Shown here: positions 47,854-56,073 of the stretch, piece by piece
Layout of the letters: each line of letters begins with the position of its first letter
Position numbering within the stretch: position 1 is the first letter of the stretch
NCBI RefSeq assembly: GCF_000717655.1
Contig: NZ_JNZY01000010.1
Coordinates: forward strand, 434,001-498,000
DNA length: 64,000 bases
Direction of reading: 5' to 3'
Source: Streptomyces katrae
GTDB lineage: Bacteria; Actinomycetota; Actinomycetes; Streptomycetales; Streptomycetaceae
The notes under the pieces: generated by a model
Told to the model about the DNA's origin: nothing
What the model saw: only the letters and a program-made list of their open reading frames with translations
Database searches by the model: none
Made by a program: the position numbers and the translations under genes

Positions 47854-50800
47854 ATGAGCGATCCGGGGGGTCCTGAGCGCGCCCTGCGACGGGCCGCAAT
47901 GGAGCTGCGTCTGCAGCGGGTTGTGGAATCCCGTGACCTGGCACCGGTGTTGGAAGCCGGCGCTCTCCACGAAGCGCAGCAGCTTGCGGAGCTGCTGGAC
48001 GGCGAGGAGAGCCTGCCCGCCTACCATCTGCTCGGCTGGTTCTACTGGTTCCGCCACCAGGCCGTACCCGCATCGGCAGACCAGGACCAACCCGACCTGC
48101 GCGATGCCGTGACGGCGTTCACGGCGTGTTTCCTGGCCGGTGTCGGTGATCTGCCCGAGCCGCTGCTGCCCCTCCTCGCGGAGAACGCGGCAGGGTACGC
48201 ACTGCCCCTGCTGTCGGACGCATGGAAGTCGGACGACCAGGCACGGCTCTCCGGCCTGGTGCTGCTGTGGCGGCGCATCGTAGAGGCCGTCCCCGTCGGA
48301 CATCCTCATCGTGCCCTCCACCTGACCGCCCTGGGGAACGCGCTGCGGCTCGTGGCCCGACGGGGTGGTCCCCCTGCAGACCTGGACGCCGCGATCGACC
48401 GGTTCCGGGAGGCGCTGTCGTCGGTCTCCGAGGAACGCAGCCGCGCCATGTACCTCTTCAACCTCGCGGACGCATTGCGCGTCCGGTACGAACGGGCCGG
48501 AGCGGTCGCGGATCTCGAGAGCGCCATCGCCCTGCTCCGGGAGGCGTTGCCGGAGACTTCGGATGGCCTCCTCTACCGCACGACGATGCTGGCCGGGCTC
48601 GGAAACCTGCTGCATGCCCGGTTCGTCCGAGCCGGAGCGGTCGCGGATCTGGACGGTGCCGTCGCCCTGCACCGGGAAGCGGTGCACGTGATGCCCCCCG
48701 ACCATCCCGACCGCGCCGATGTCCTGTCCGGCCTCGGGAACGTGCTGCGGGCCAGGTTCGAGCAGGCAGGCGACATCGGGGACCTGGCGGCCGCCATCGA
48801 AGCGGGGTGGCGGTCGGTCGAGGCGGCGGGCGTCGACGGTCGCGAGCCACGGGCCGTGGCGCTGTGCAACCTCGGCAACGCGCTGAGGCTCCGTTACGAG
48901 CGGACCGGCGCCATCGGGGACCTGGAAGCCGCCATCAAAGCAGGACGGGAGGCACTGGACGCGCTGCCTGCCGGCCACCGCCATCGCCTGATGATCCTGT
49001 CCAACCTCGGGATCTCGCTGCAGGACCGGTTCGCGAGGGTCGGTGTCGTCGCAGACGCGGACGCCGCCATCGAGGTGGGGTTGCAGGCGGTGGAGGCCGC
49101 GGCAGCCGGGCATCCGGACCGCGCGATGTTCCTCTCGAACCTCGGGGGAGCACTACGGGTCCGGTTCGAGCGGATCGGCGCGCTCGCGGACCTGAACGCC
49201 GCGATCGACCGGCTTCGGGAGGCGGTCGAAGCCGTGCCCGCCGACCATCCCGAGCGCGTACGGTACCTGTCCAACCTCGGGAACATGCTGCGGGCCAGGT
49301 TCGCGCGGACCCGCGACGTCGCGGACCTGGACGCCGCCATCGAGATGGGCCGCCGGGCGGTGGACGCGGCACCTGCGAGTCATCGCCACCGCGCGATGTT
49401 CCTGTCGAACCTCGGGGGAGCACTGCAGGTCCGCTTCGCACGGAGCGGCGCCGTCGCGGACCTGGACGCCGCCGTCGTCCGCCTTCGGGAGGCGGTGGAG
49501 GCCCTCCCCGCAGATCACCCCCACCGGGCGCGGTACCTGTCCAACCTCGGCCCCGCGCTCAGGACCCGCTTCGGCCGGACCGGCGCCCGGTCGGACCTCG
49601 ACGCTGCGGTCGACGCGAGCCGGCAGGCGGTGCGGACCGCCCCCGCAGACCACCCCGAGCGCGCCGTATACCTGAACAACCTCGGAGAAACGCTGCTGAC
49701 CCGGTTTCAGCAGGACGGAGATGCGGCGGACCGGGACGCGGCGGTGGCCGCCTGGTCGGCGGCGTCGGCAACGGCATCGGCGACCGTGTCCCTCCGGGTC
49801 GATGCAGGGCTGTCCGCGGCACGACTGCTGGCGCAGTCCGGTGATGCCCAGCGAGCGGCCGACACGGCGGACGCGGCGGTGCGCCTGATGCCCCGGCTGG
49901 CCCCGCGCCGGCTGGAGCGCCAGGACCAGCAGCATGTCATCGGCCATACGGCAGGCATGGCCGCCACGGCCGCCGCGCTCGTGCTCGCGGCTCCGGGCGG
50001 GACCGCGGACGGACGGGCGGAGCGTGCCCTGGGGCTGTTGGAGGTGGGCCGCGCGGTACTGCTGGGCCAGGCACTGGAGACCCGCAGCGATCTGACCGAC
50101 CTCCGTGGGACAGACCCCGAACTGGCGCAGAGGTTCGCCGAGTTGCGCGATCGGATGGACCAGTCGGCAGATGTGCAGATCGCCACCGACAGCGAAGGCG
50201 ACGGGGTGCCACACCTGCTGCGCCAGGAGCTCGCCGTGCAGAACAGGCACCGCCTTGCGCAGGAGTTCAGCGCAGTTCTGGCCGAGATCCGTACCCTGGA
50301 GGGCTTCGCCTCCTTCGGACTCCCGCCCACCGTCGACGAACTCAGGGCCCAGGCGTCCCACGGGCCGATCGTGGTGTTCAACGTCAGCAGCCACCGCAGC
50401 GACGCACTGCTGCTCACGGCCGAGAGCATCACCAGTTGCCCTTTGCCCCAGCTCGAATACACCACGGTGATCGATCGGGTCAACGCCTTCCGGCAGGCAC
50501 AGCACACGGCGTTGGCCGGAGCGGACCGGAAGGAGCGGGAAGAGGCTCAGTCCGTGCTTGTCGACGTCCTGGAATGGCTCTGGAACGCCGCCGCCGGCCC
50601 CGTACTGGACGCCCTGGGACACGAAGGTCCCCCTCCCGTGGCCGAACGGGCAAGTGACGCTCTGCCACGCGTGTGGTGGGCCCCGGGCGGACTGCTCGGA
50701 CTCCTGCCGCTCCACGCCGCCGGCCACCACACCGACGCGCCGGACGACCCGCACCGGCGCACCGTGATGGACCGGGTCGTCTCCTCGTACACCCCTACCG

Positions 50801-51537
50801 TGCGCGCGCTGCGCTACGCCCGCGAACGCAGCCGACGGGAGGGACACGACCCCACCGCGGCCGGCCGGGCGCTGGTCGTCGCCATGCCGACCACGCCCGG
50901 ACTGCCCGGGCAGGGCCGACTGCGGTTCGTCGCCGCCGAAGCCGCCATGCTGGAAGCCCGCTTTCCCGCTCCCGTCGTCCTCACAGAGCCGGACCGAGGC
51001 GGAGGACTGGCAGACCCGGAACCGGCCACCACCCCGACGAAAGCCCGGGTACTGCAGCGCCTGCCCGACTGCGCGATCGCCCACTTCGCCTGCCACGGAA
51101 GCAGCGATCCCGCCGACCCCTCCCAGAGCCGGCTGCTGCTCCACGACCACGAGGACGACCCGCTCACCGTCAGGAGCCTGGCCTCCGTCGACCTCGACCA
51201 CGTCCGGCTGGCCTACCTCTCCGCCTGCCGTACCGCGGCCATCGACACCGTCGACCTGCTGGACGAGGCCATCCACCTGGCCTCGGCGTTCCAACTCGCC
51301 GGATTCCCCCACGTCATCGGCACCCTGTGGGAGATCGACGACCAGACCGCCGTCCGTATCGCCCGGGCCTTCTACGACGGCCTGAGGACCGACGCGACCG
51401 CCGTCGACCCGGACCGGGCCGCCAGTGCACTGCATGATGCCGTACGAGGACTACGGGACGGAGACGACCTGCCGCCCGGCCACGACCGCAGAAGCGCTCC
51501 GCTCCTGTGGGCGGCCCATCTGCACGCCGGGGCGTGA
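47854..51537 (+). CDS. TPR-repeat protein with C-terminal CHAT protease domain
   Basis: A 1227-aa soluble protein. Residues ~1-148 are an N-terminal helical region. From residue ~150 to ~635 there are eleven TPR-like repeats of exactly or nearly 45 residues, with the consensus H-x-x-R-x-x-x-L-S-N-L-G-x-x-L-x-x-R-F then ADLDAAI. A helical linker follows (~640-830). The CHAT domain occupies ~835-1220: IAHFACHGSSDP supplies the catalytic His1081 and LAYLSACRTA the catalytic Cys1125, and FPHVIGTLWEIDDQTA is the usual C-terminal block. CHAT proteins are caspase-like peptidases. TPR-CHAT proteins act in programmed responses, with Craspase as the known example. The cognate trigger is unknown; the divergent neighbours are candidates. 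Confidence 0.92.
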   Translation: MSDPGGPERALRRAAMELRLQRVVESRDLAPVLEAGALHEAQQLAELLDGEESLPAYHLLGWFYWFRHQAVPASADQDQPDLRDAVTAFTACFLAGVGDLPEPLLPLLAENAAGYALPLLSDAWKSDDQARLSGLVLLWRRIVEAVPVGHPHRALHLTALGNALRLVARRGGPPADLDAAIDRFREALSSVSEERSRAMYLFNLADALRVRYERAGAVADLESAIALLREALPETSDGLLYRTTMLAGLGNLLHARFVRAGAVADLDGAVALHREAVHVMPPDHPDRADVLSGLGNVLRARFEQAGDIGDLAAAIEAGWRSVEAAGVDGREPRAVALCNLGNALRLRYERTGAIGDLEAAIKAGREALDALPAGHRHRLMILSNLGISLQDRFARVGVVADADAAIEVGLQAVEAAAAGHPDRAMFLSNLGGALRVRFERIGALADLNAAIDRLREAVEAVPADHPERVRYLSNLGNMLRARFARTRDVADLDAAIEMGRRAVDAAPASHRHRAMFLSNLGGALQVRFARSGAVADLDAAVVRLREAVEALPADHPHRARYLSNLGPALRTRFGRTGARSDLDAAVDASRQAVRTAPADHPERAVYLNNLGETLLTRFQQDGDAADRDAAVAAWSAASATASATVSLRVDAGLSAARLLAQSGDAQRAADTADAAVRLMPRLAPRRLERQDQQHVIGHTAGMAATAAALVLAAPGGTADGRAERALGLLEVGRAVLLGQALETRSDLTDLRGTDPELAQRFAELRDRMDQSADVQIATDSEGDGVPHLLRQELAVQNRHRLAQEFSAVLAEIRTLEGFASFGLPPTVDELRAQASHGPIVVFNVSSHRSDALLLTAESITSCPLPQLEYTTVIDRVNAFRQAQHTALAGADRKEREEAQSVLVDVLEWLWNAAAGPVLDALGHEGPPPVAERASDALPRVWWAPGGLLGLLPLHAAGHHTDAPDDPHRRTVMDRVVSSYTPTVRALRYARERSRREGHDPTAAGRALVVAMPTTPGLPGQGRLRFVAAEAAMLEARFPAPVVLTEPDRGGGLADPEPATTPTKARVLQRLPDCAIAHFACHGSSDPADPSQSRLLLHDHEDDPLTVRSLASVDLDHVRLAYLSACRTAAIDTVDLLDEAIHLASAFQLAGFPHVIGTLWEIDDQTAVRIARAFYDGLRTDATAVDPDRAASALHDAVRGLRDGDDLPPGHDRRSAPLLWAAHLHAGA
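48301..49760 (+). repeat. Coding tandem repeats, 135-nt period with a 270-nt higher-order unit
   Basis: The eleven TPR-like units correspond to a 135-nt DNA period. Units 7 and 9 (around 49121 and 49391) and units 8 and 10 are more alike than neighbours; for example GCGCGATGTTCCT then CTCGGGGGAGCACT recur exactly 270 nt apart. This indicates recent duplication of a two-unit block. Confidence 0.75.
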
Positions 51538-51563
51538 CGGGGAGCGCATCCAGTCGCCCCTGG

Positions 51564-51870
51564 TCACCCCTGACTGCCCTTGAAGCCGCTGCACTCCGTG
51601 TGCTCGTTGCCCTGCGAGACGGTGTACTGGGCGTTTTCCAGGTTCATCTTCTGGAACCCGCCGTCGGCACCGATCGTGAGGGACCCGCCCGCCGCGGTCG
51701 GCGAGGACAGGAACCCGGGCCCCGGTGTGAAGCCGCTGCCGGACAGGTGCACCGTGCCGTTGGGGAAGACACCGGAGATGGAGCAAGTGGCAGCGGGGAC
51801 GGCCGCCGCAGCGCCCCCATGCGAGGGAGGCAGGGGCGGCGATGAATGCGCCGGCCATCACGGGGGCGAG
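51564..51870 (-). pseudogene. Small secreted protein gene split by a frameshift
   Basis: On the minus strand one frame gives a signal peptide (VRLLVLAPVMAGAFIAAPASLA, broken here for length at about 51870-51822). After about 51820 the coding pattern continues in another frame as AAVPAATCSISGVFPNGT then VHLSGSGFTPGPGFLSS, ending NEHTECSGFKGSQG at TGA 51564. The two halves join sensibly (an Ala-rich cleavage region, then a mature domain with two cysteines) if one base is restored near 51820. No good start codon is found upstream of the signal peptide either. A natural frameshift or a sequencing error are both possible. Confidence 0.6.
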
Positions 51871-52007
51871 CACCAGCAGACGTACGCCCCGGCGTGTCGG
51901 TCGGGGGCGACAGGGCGCGTGCCGTGCCGAGGGCGCAGGGGGGTGGGACGCTGGAAGGAGCCGGGCCCGAGCTGTGGGCCGTGCCGTGGAAGCGTGGAGG
52001 ACAACCC

Positions 52008-52565
52008 ATGAAATGCGCAACGACAAGTGGCGCGATCAAGGTCTCGTCCGTACTGCTCGTGGCGGGCGCCCTGGCCGGAGGTCTCTTGGCAGGCGCCGGT
52101 ACCGGCGCGGCGGCAGCCGGGGACGCCCTGCGACGGGCCCCGGCGGCCCCGTGCACGAGCAGCCAGATCGTTGCGGACAGCGCGCAGCGGACCGATTCCA
52201 CCCATGTGCTGATCACCGTGACCAACCAGGGTTCGAAGCCGTGCGTACTGAACGGCTTCCCCACCGTGGCTCTCGCGGGCCAAGGCTCGCCGGACAAGAA
52301 CAGGCCCCTTCAGGTCGCCCCTCAGGGGAAGGCGCGGCCCGTGCAGCTGGCGGCCGGAGGCCAGGCCGCGACGCGGCTCACCTTCACACCGGTACTCGGT
52401 GAGGCGGACGGCTACTGTGACTCCGGCGCCGATCCCACCGTCGCACCGTCGATCGTGGTGGGTGTCGCGGGAGGCAGGTACCAGCTGGCGCCGGACGACG
52501 GCGGCGAGTTCGCGCTGTGCGGCAACGGCGTCCGTGCCACGGCTTTCCGCGCGGCGGGTTCCTGA
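52008..52565 (+). CDS. Secreted DUF4232-type protein
   Basis: A 185-aa exported protein. ATG 52008 has GGAGG 7 nt upstream; open frame before it is antisense composition. The signal peptide is at residues 1-38 (VSSVLLVAGALAGGLLAGAGTGAAAA). The mature domain begins with APCTSSQIVADSAQRTDSTH, and VLITVTNQGSKPCVLNGFPT is the DUF4232 signature (CxxxxLxV...NxxxxxCxLxGYP). It ends in a conserved-type GGEFALCGNGVRATAF, giving paired cysteines. DUF4232 proteins are common Streptomyces cell-envelope proteins with no known activity. It is monocistronic. Confidence 0.83.
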   Translation: MKCATTSGAIKVSSVLLVAGALAGGLLAGAGTGAAAAGDALRRAPAAPCTSSQIVADSAQRTDSTHVLITVTNQGSKPCVLNGFPTVALAGQGSPDKNRPLQVAPQGKARPVQLAAGGQAATRLTFTPVLGEADGYCDSGADPTVAPSIVVGVAGGRYQLAPDDGGEFALCGNGVRATAFRAAGS

Positions 52566-52665
52566 CACCGCGTTGCCGTGGACGCAATGCGGCTCGTGAC
52601 GGCAGGTTGATATAGCGTGCGCACGTCAAACACGCACGATGCACACGCCCACGGGGGATTCCCAC

Positions 52666-53202
52666 ATGACCTATCCGCCTCAGCAGGGCCCCGGCCCGTA
52701 CGGCCAGCCTGTCCCGAACGGACAGCAGCCGCAGGGGTACCCGCCCCAGCCGGGATACGGATATCCGCAGCAGCAGGCCCAGCCCCCTTACGGCGCGGCG
52801 GCACCCCAGCAGTACCCGCACCCGCAGCAGTTCGCGGCTCCGCCGACGCCGCCCGCCCGGCGCGGCGGCATGGGGATCATGAAGATCCTCAAGATCATCG
52901 CCGGTGTGGTCGTCGTCATCATGATCGCGGTCGGCTACTTCGCGAGCCGCGACGACGCGGACAAGGCGAAGGTCGGGGACTGCCTGACGAACAAGGGGAA
53001 CACGGTGACCCCTGACCTGCAGGTGGTGAAGTGCGGCGGCGCCAATGCCGAGTTCAAGGTGGTCCAGGTGATCCCCGACACGCTCGACACGAACCAGTGC
53101 CAGGGCAAGTCGGACATCGGCTACCAGGAGCAGATGAGGGGCTCCCGGCGCAGCTCGGGCAAGCAGTTCGTGCTCTGCATCGACAAGATCAAGAAGAGCT
53201 GA
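52666..53202 (+). CDS. LppU/SCO3897-family membrane protein
   Basis: A 178-aa protein. ATG 52666 follows GGGGGA at 7 nt. Residues 1-65 are a cytosolic Pro/Gln/Gly/Tyr-rich tail (QPPYGAAAPQQYPHPQQ). One membrane helix spans ~72-90 (ILKIIAGVVVVIMIAVGYFA), and a small extracytosolic domain has cysteines in VGDCLTNKGNT, VVKCGGANAEFKV, NQCQGK and FVLCIDKIKKS. This is the pattern of LppU/SCO3897 family proteins. Function unknown. A GATATAGCGT sequence about 55 bp upstream may be the -10 region, and a hairpin terminator follows at 53227. Confidence 0.8.
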   Translation: MTYPPQQGPGPYGQPVPNGQQPQGYPPQPGYGYPQQQAQPPYGAAAPQQYPHPQQFAAPPTPPARRGGMGIMKILKIIAGVVVVIMIAVGYFASRDDADKAKVGDCLTNKGNTVTPDLQVVKCGGANAEFKVVQVIPDTLDTNQCQGKSDIGYQEQMRGSRRSSGKQFVLCIDKIKKS

Positions 53203-53226
53203 CCGAGCCGCCCCGGCTCGCCTCCA

Positions 53227-53266
53227 CGCAGCCGCCCCGGAGCCGGCAGGTTCCGGGGCGGCTGCG
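53227..53266 (+). terminator. 15-bp hairpin terminator
   Basis: CGCAGCCGCCCCGGA (53227-53241) and its exact complement (53252-53266) with a 10-nt loop start 24 bp after the LppU-like stop. They also face the end of the minus-strand MFS relic at 53286. Confidence 0.65.
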
Positions 53267-53285
53267 GCTGTTGGGGCTGCGCGCG

Positions 53286-53611
53286 TCAGGATGTCGTCGT
53301 GCTCGTCGTACTCGTCGCGAGCGGCGCCGGGCGGGCCGGGGCGGGCGGGGGTGTGCGGCGGGCCGGGCGGAAGCCGAGGACCAGGACCACTGCGCCGATC
53401 AGCGCGAATCCCGCCGTCCACAGGGCGCCGACGTGCATGGCGTGGATGAACGCGGCGTCGGCCGCCTTCGCGAGGGAGGGGTCGTGCGTGGCGGCCGCCA
53501 CGTGCCTGGCGAGCTCGGCCGAGACCCGGGCCTGTTGACGGACCGGATCCGGCAGGCCGGTCAGCGAGCCCTCGATCGAGTGGCGGTAGGCGATCGAGGT
53601 GATCAGAGGAG
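53286..53611 (-). pseudogene. C-terminal relic of an MFS drug-efflux transporter (EmrB/QacA type)
   Basis: The minus strand reads LITSIAYRHSIEGSLTGLPD, then ARVSAELARHVAAATHDPSL and AFIHAMHVGALWTAGFALIG followed by AVVLVLGFRPARR, the last extracytosolic loop and final helix of a 14-helix MFS exporter. The frame meets a TGA just upstream of 53611 and only CTG-type starts exist, so about 80% of the transporter is missing. The downstream end (Thr/Ser-rich tail to TGA 53286) is intact. No transporter remains nearby. Confidence 0.7.
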
Positions 53612-53655
53612 GCCGACTACCTGATCAGCGCCCGCCTCGGCGGGTGAAGCGTCCC

Positions 53656-54147
53656 TCAGTACACGAGCTTGTACGTGACGTCCTTGGGGGCCGGGGACGG
53701 TGCGTGGTCGGGGTAGAAGAGCCGGATGGTCGTGAAGCGCTGGACGTCGGGGTGCCCGGGCCAGGGCTCCGGCTTGCTCAGGGTCACCGTGACCGGGTAG
53801 GCGCGGAAACGGCCGGCCGCGCAGTAGGGGTTGCAGTCGTTCACCATGTCGGTGCCGGTGGCCGTCGCCTTCCGCGGCCCCCAGGTGTCCCAGCTGAGCC
53901 GGACGAGGCGGTTGTTCCCGTCGCCGCAGGCCAGCAGGTACTCCTCGGGGCGCACCTGGGCCTCGGAGGAGCAGTCCACGACCACGACCGGTTCGGGATC
54001 CGGTTCCGGAGCGGCCCGGGTCTGCGCGGAGGCGGGTACGGCACCCACCACGAGGGCCGCAGCCGCGCACAGCAGGGTGGCCGTCCGCACGCTCCGCACC
54101 CCGGCTCGGGATGCACGAGCGAGTCCGCCGTCTCCAGAAACGTCCAC
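53656..54147 (-). CDS. Small secreted protein of unknown function (163 aa)
   Basis: GTG 54147 is preferred over ATG 54165 because AGGAGG lies 4 nt upstream of it. The signal peptide is near residues 18-42 (SVRTATLLCAAAALVVGAVPASA). The mature part contains VVVVDCSSEAQVRPEEYLLA, ACGDGNNRLVRLSWDTWGP and ACGxx...CNPYCAAGRFRAYPV, with four cysteines probably forming two disulfides. Such small Cys-containing exported proteins are common in Streptomyces and have no assigned role. It is separated by 221 bp without features from the lipoprotein gene upstream. Confidence 0.72.
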   Translation of the reverse strand: MDVSGDGGLARASRAGVRSVRTATLLCAAAALVVGAVPASAQTRAAPEPDPEPVVVVDCSSEAQVRPEEYLLACGDGNNRLVRLSWDTWGPRKATATGTDMVNDCNPYCAAGRFRAYPVTVTLSKPEPWPGHPDVQRFTTIRLFYPDHAPSPAPKDVTYKLVY

Positions 54148-54368
54148 GGGACCTCCTCGGGTCATCCGTCCGCCGTCGGTGCTGCACCCGTCCCAGCTTC
54201 CCCCATCCGGACGTAGCCCGCACCCGCTGCGGCGCGGGCCGAGCGGCTCACCCGCCGCCTGAAAGAGCCCCCGGTCTTGCGGAGAGGGATGCTTCAGACG
54301 GTTCGGGCGCCATGCCCGATTGCCGGCAGACCCGCTCCGCGGCGGCCGGGCGGAGGTCCTGACCCGGT

Positions 54369-55088
54369 TCAGGAAACTCCGTACCACTGGCTGGCCCAGC
54401 CGGTGTTGATCGTGCTGGTGGACTGCTCGGCGAGGTTCAGGGTGGCCGGGAGGGAGGTCTGGCCGGTCAGGAGCGTGCTGTAGCGGAGGTTCGGCGGGGT
54501 CAGGCCCGCGTTGACCGAGATCCCGGCGCCCGTGGCCTTGAGGGTGAGGGCGTTGGTGGCCCAGTTGCCGTTGAGGAGGAGGGCGACGAAGTACGTCCCG
54601 GGTGCGGCGGTGAACGGCTTGGCGAGCGGCAGCGGCTTGGCGATCGCGTCGGTCATCAGCTGCGGCGAGATGTCCGCGGTGGACGCCCGCAGGGCGCCGG
54701 TGGCGTCGTAGACGCCGAGGTAGCACTGGGAGAGCTGGGCGTTGGGGTCGACGCCGGCCAGCCCCAGCCAGATGTTGGACCAGGTGATCTGCTCGCGCAG
54801 CACGATCCGTACCAGGGTGACGCGCCCGCCGACCCCGGCGGCGGACTGGGCGGTGACGTGCCCCGCGTCGTTGGGGTCACCGGTCCAGGCGAGGAGGTTC
54901 TGGTCCTGGGGGCGGGGCCCCTCGTACCCGGAGCCGCTGCCCGGCGCCACGGGGGCAGGAGCGGTCGCGACCGCGCTGCCCGGCTTCTCCTTCGGGCTCC
55001 CACCGGGCGAGGTACAGCCGGTCAGGACGAGCAGTGCCGCGAGTGCCGCGGCGACGCCGGTCGAGACGGTGGTGGTACGGGTGCGCAT
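54369..55088 (-). CDS. Lipoprotein of unknown function
   Basis: A 239-aa protein with a lipobox signal peptide, AAALAALLVLTGCTSPGG (lipidated Cys ~residue 25), then a Pro/Ala/Gly linker and a ~180-residue beta-rich domain. That domain includes QITWSNIWLGLAG, SQCYLGVYDATGAL, AAPGTYFVALLLNGNWATNAL and TINTGWASQWYGV, reminiscent of phage or cell-surface jelly-roll modules. No family assigned. ATG 55088 has no strong ribosome site (GGGGG in GGGGGGACC upstream is the best). Outer membrane-face location is predicted. Confidence 0.75.
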   Translation of the reverse strand: MRTRTTTVSTGVAAALAALLVLTGCTSPGGSPKEKPGSAVATAPAPVAPGSGSGYEGPRPQDQNLLAWTGDPNDAGHVTAQSAAGVGGRVTLVRIVLREQITWSNIWLGLAGVDPNAQLSQCYLGVYDATGALRASTADISPQLMTDAIAKPLPLAKPFTAAPGTYFVALLLNGNWATNALTLKATGAGISVNAGLTPPNLRYSTLLTGQTSLPATLNLAEQSTSTINTGWASQWYGVS

Positions 55089-55229
55089 GGTCCCCCCATG
55101 AGGTGCAGATGTGCCGAGGGGACATGGTCACACGGGCACTCGCCCGCTCCCCGCGCGAGGTCCCGTAACGGGCGGACGACGGCCCGCCGGCCGTGGCACA
55201 CGCTCAGGTCGCGGTGCCGGGCCGGGGGA

Positions 55230-55835
55230 CTACTTCTGCGCGGTGCCCACCGGGGCGGGCCAGAGGTGACCGGGGGTCACGATGGAGGTGACCGCGTTCC
55301 CGATCAGGCCGGACAGGTTCTTGCCCTGGTGGTCGATGTCGCTGTTGACGAGCACGACCAGGGTGGCCTTCTCGGCGGGGAGCTGGGCGGCGATGGTCTC
55401 GTAGCCGGGCAGCTCCCCGTTGTGACCGAGCCAGCCGTTGAAGTCGAGGATGCCGAGGCCGTACGAGGCGCCGGGGACGATCCCGGTCGGGAGCGTCCGG
55501 AGCCGTTCGGCCTGCGTCTTCTTGGTCAGCAGCCGGCCGTCCGCGAGCGCCGGGGCCCAGGTGTGCAGGTCTTCGAGATCGGAGATCACGGCGCCGGCGG
55601 CCCAGGCCCAGCTGGGGTTCCAGTCGGTGGCGTCGGCGACGGTGCCCTCCGGGGTGAAATCGGTGTACCCGTGGGCATGCGGGTCGGGCATGGCGCCGTC
55701 GCCGGGGAGCGAGGTGTCGTTCAGTTTCAGCGGCGCGAACACGTGATCCCGGAGATAGACGTCGAGGTTCTGCCCGCTGACCTTCTCGACCAGCATCCCG
55801 AGGAGGACGGTGTTCGTGTTGCGCAGCGCCACGGC
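55230..55835 (-). pseudogene. 5'-truncated serine hydrolase (beta-lactamase class C / DD-peptidase type)
   Basis: The preserved part starts at RNTNTVLLGMLVEKVSGQNL (the region after the Y-S-N motif, here altered) and runs through YLRDHVFAPLKLNDTSLPG, AAGAVISDLEDLHTWAPAL and YGLGILDF. WLGHNGELPGYE is the third active-site motif (HxG). The signal peptide and the SxxK nucleophile are absent; the upstream sequence does not continue the family. The retained C-terminal two-thirds cannot be active as a penicillin-recognising hydrolase. Confidence 0.75.
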
Positions 55836-56073
55836 GGCGGGCACACCCGCCGGCCGGACCCGGCGCCCGCGCAACGAACGACACCTGCCCATGACCGGTC
55901 ACCTCTGCCCAGGCTCGACGGAAGAATTCCCCGAACCCCCGAGCGGCTCCATCAAGCGTAGGAGCGCCGCCCGCCCGTCGCGATTCGCCGGGCGGGCGGC
56001 GGGCAGCCGGCTCCGCCGGCCGGTACGAGGGCGACCCGGCCTGCTGCGGGCCGACGCCCGACCCGTCGCGGCC

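Noticed and set aside
48301..49760. Repeat array considered as CRISPR or non-coding satellite DNA
   Set aside because: The 135-nt period is a multiple of three and codes for TPR-like helices without spacers.
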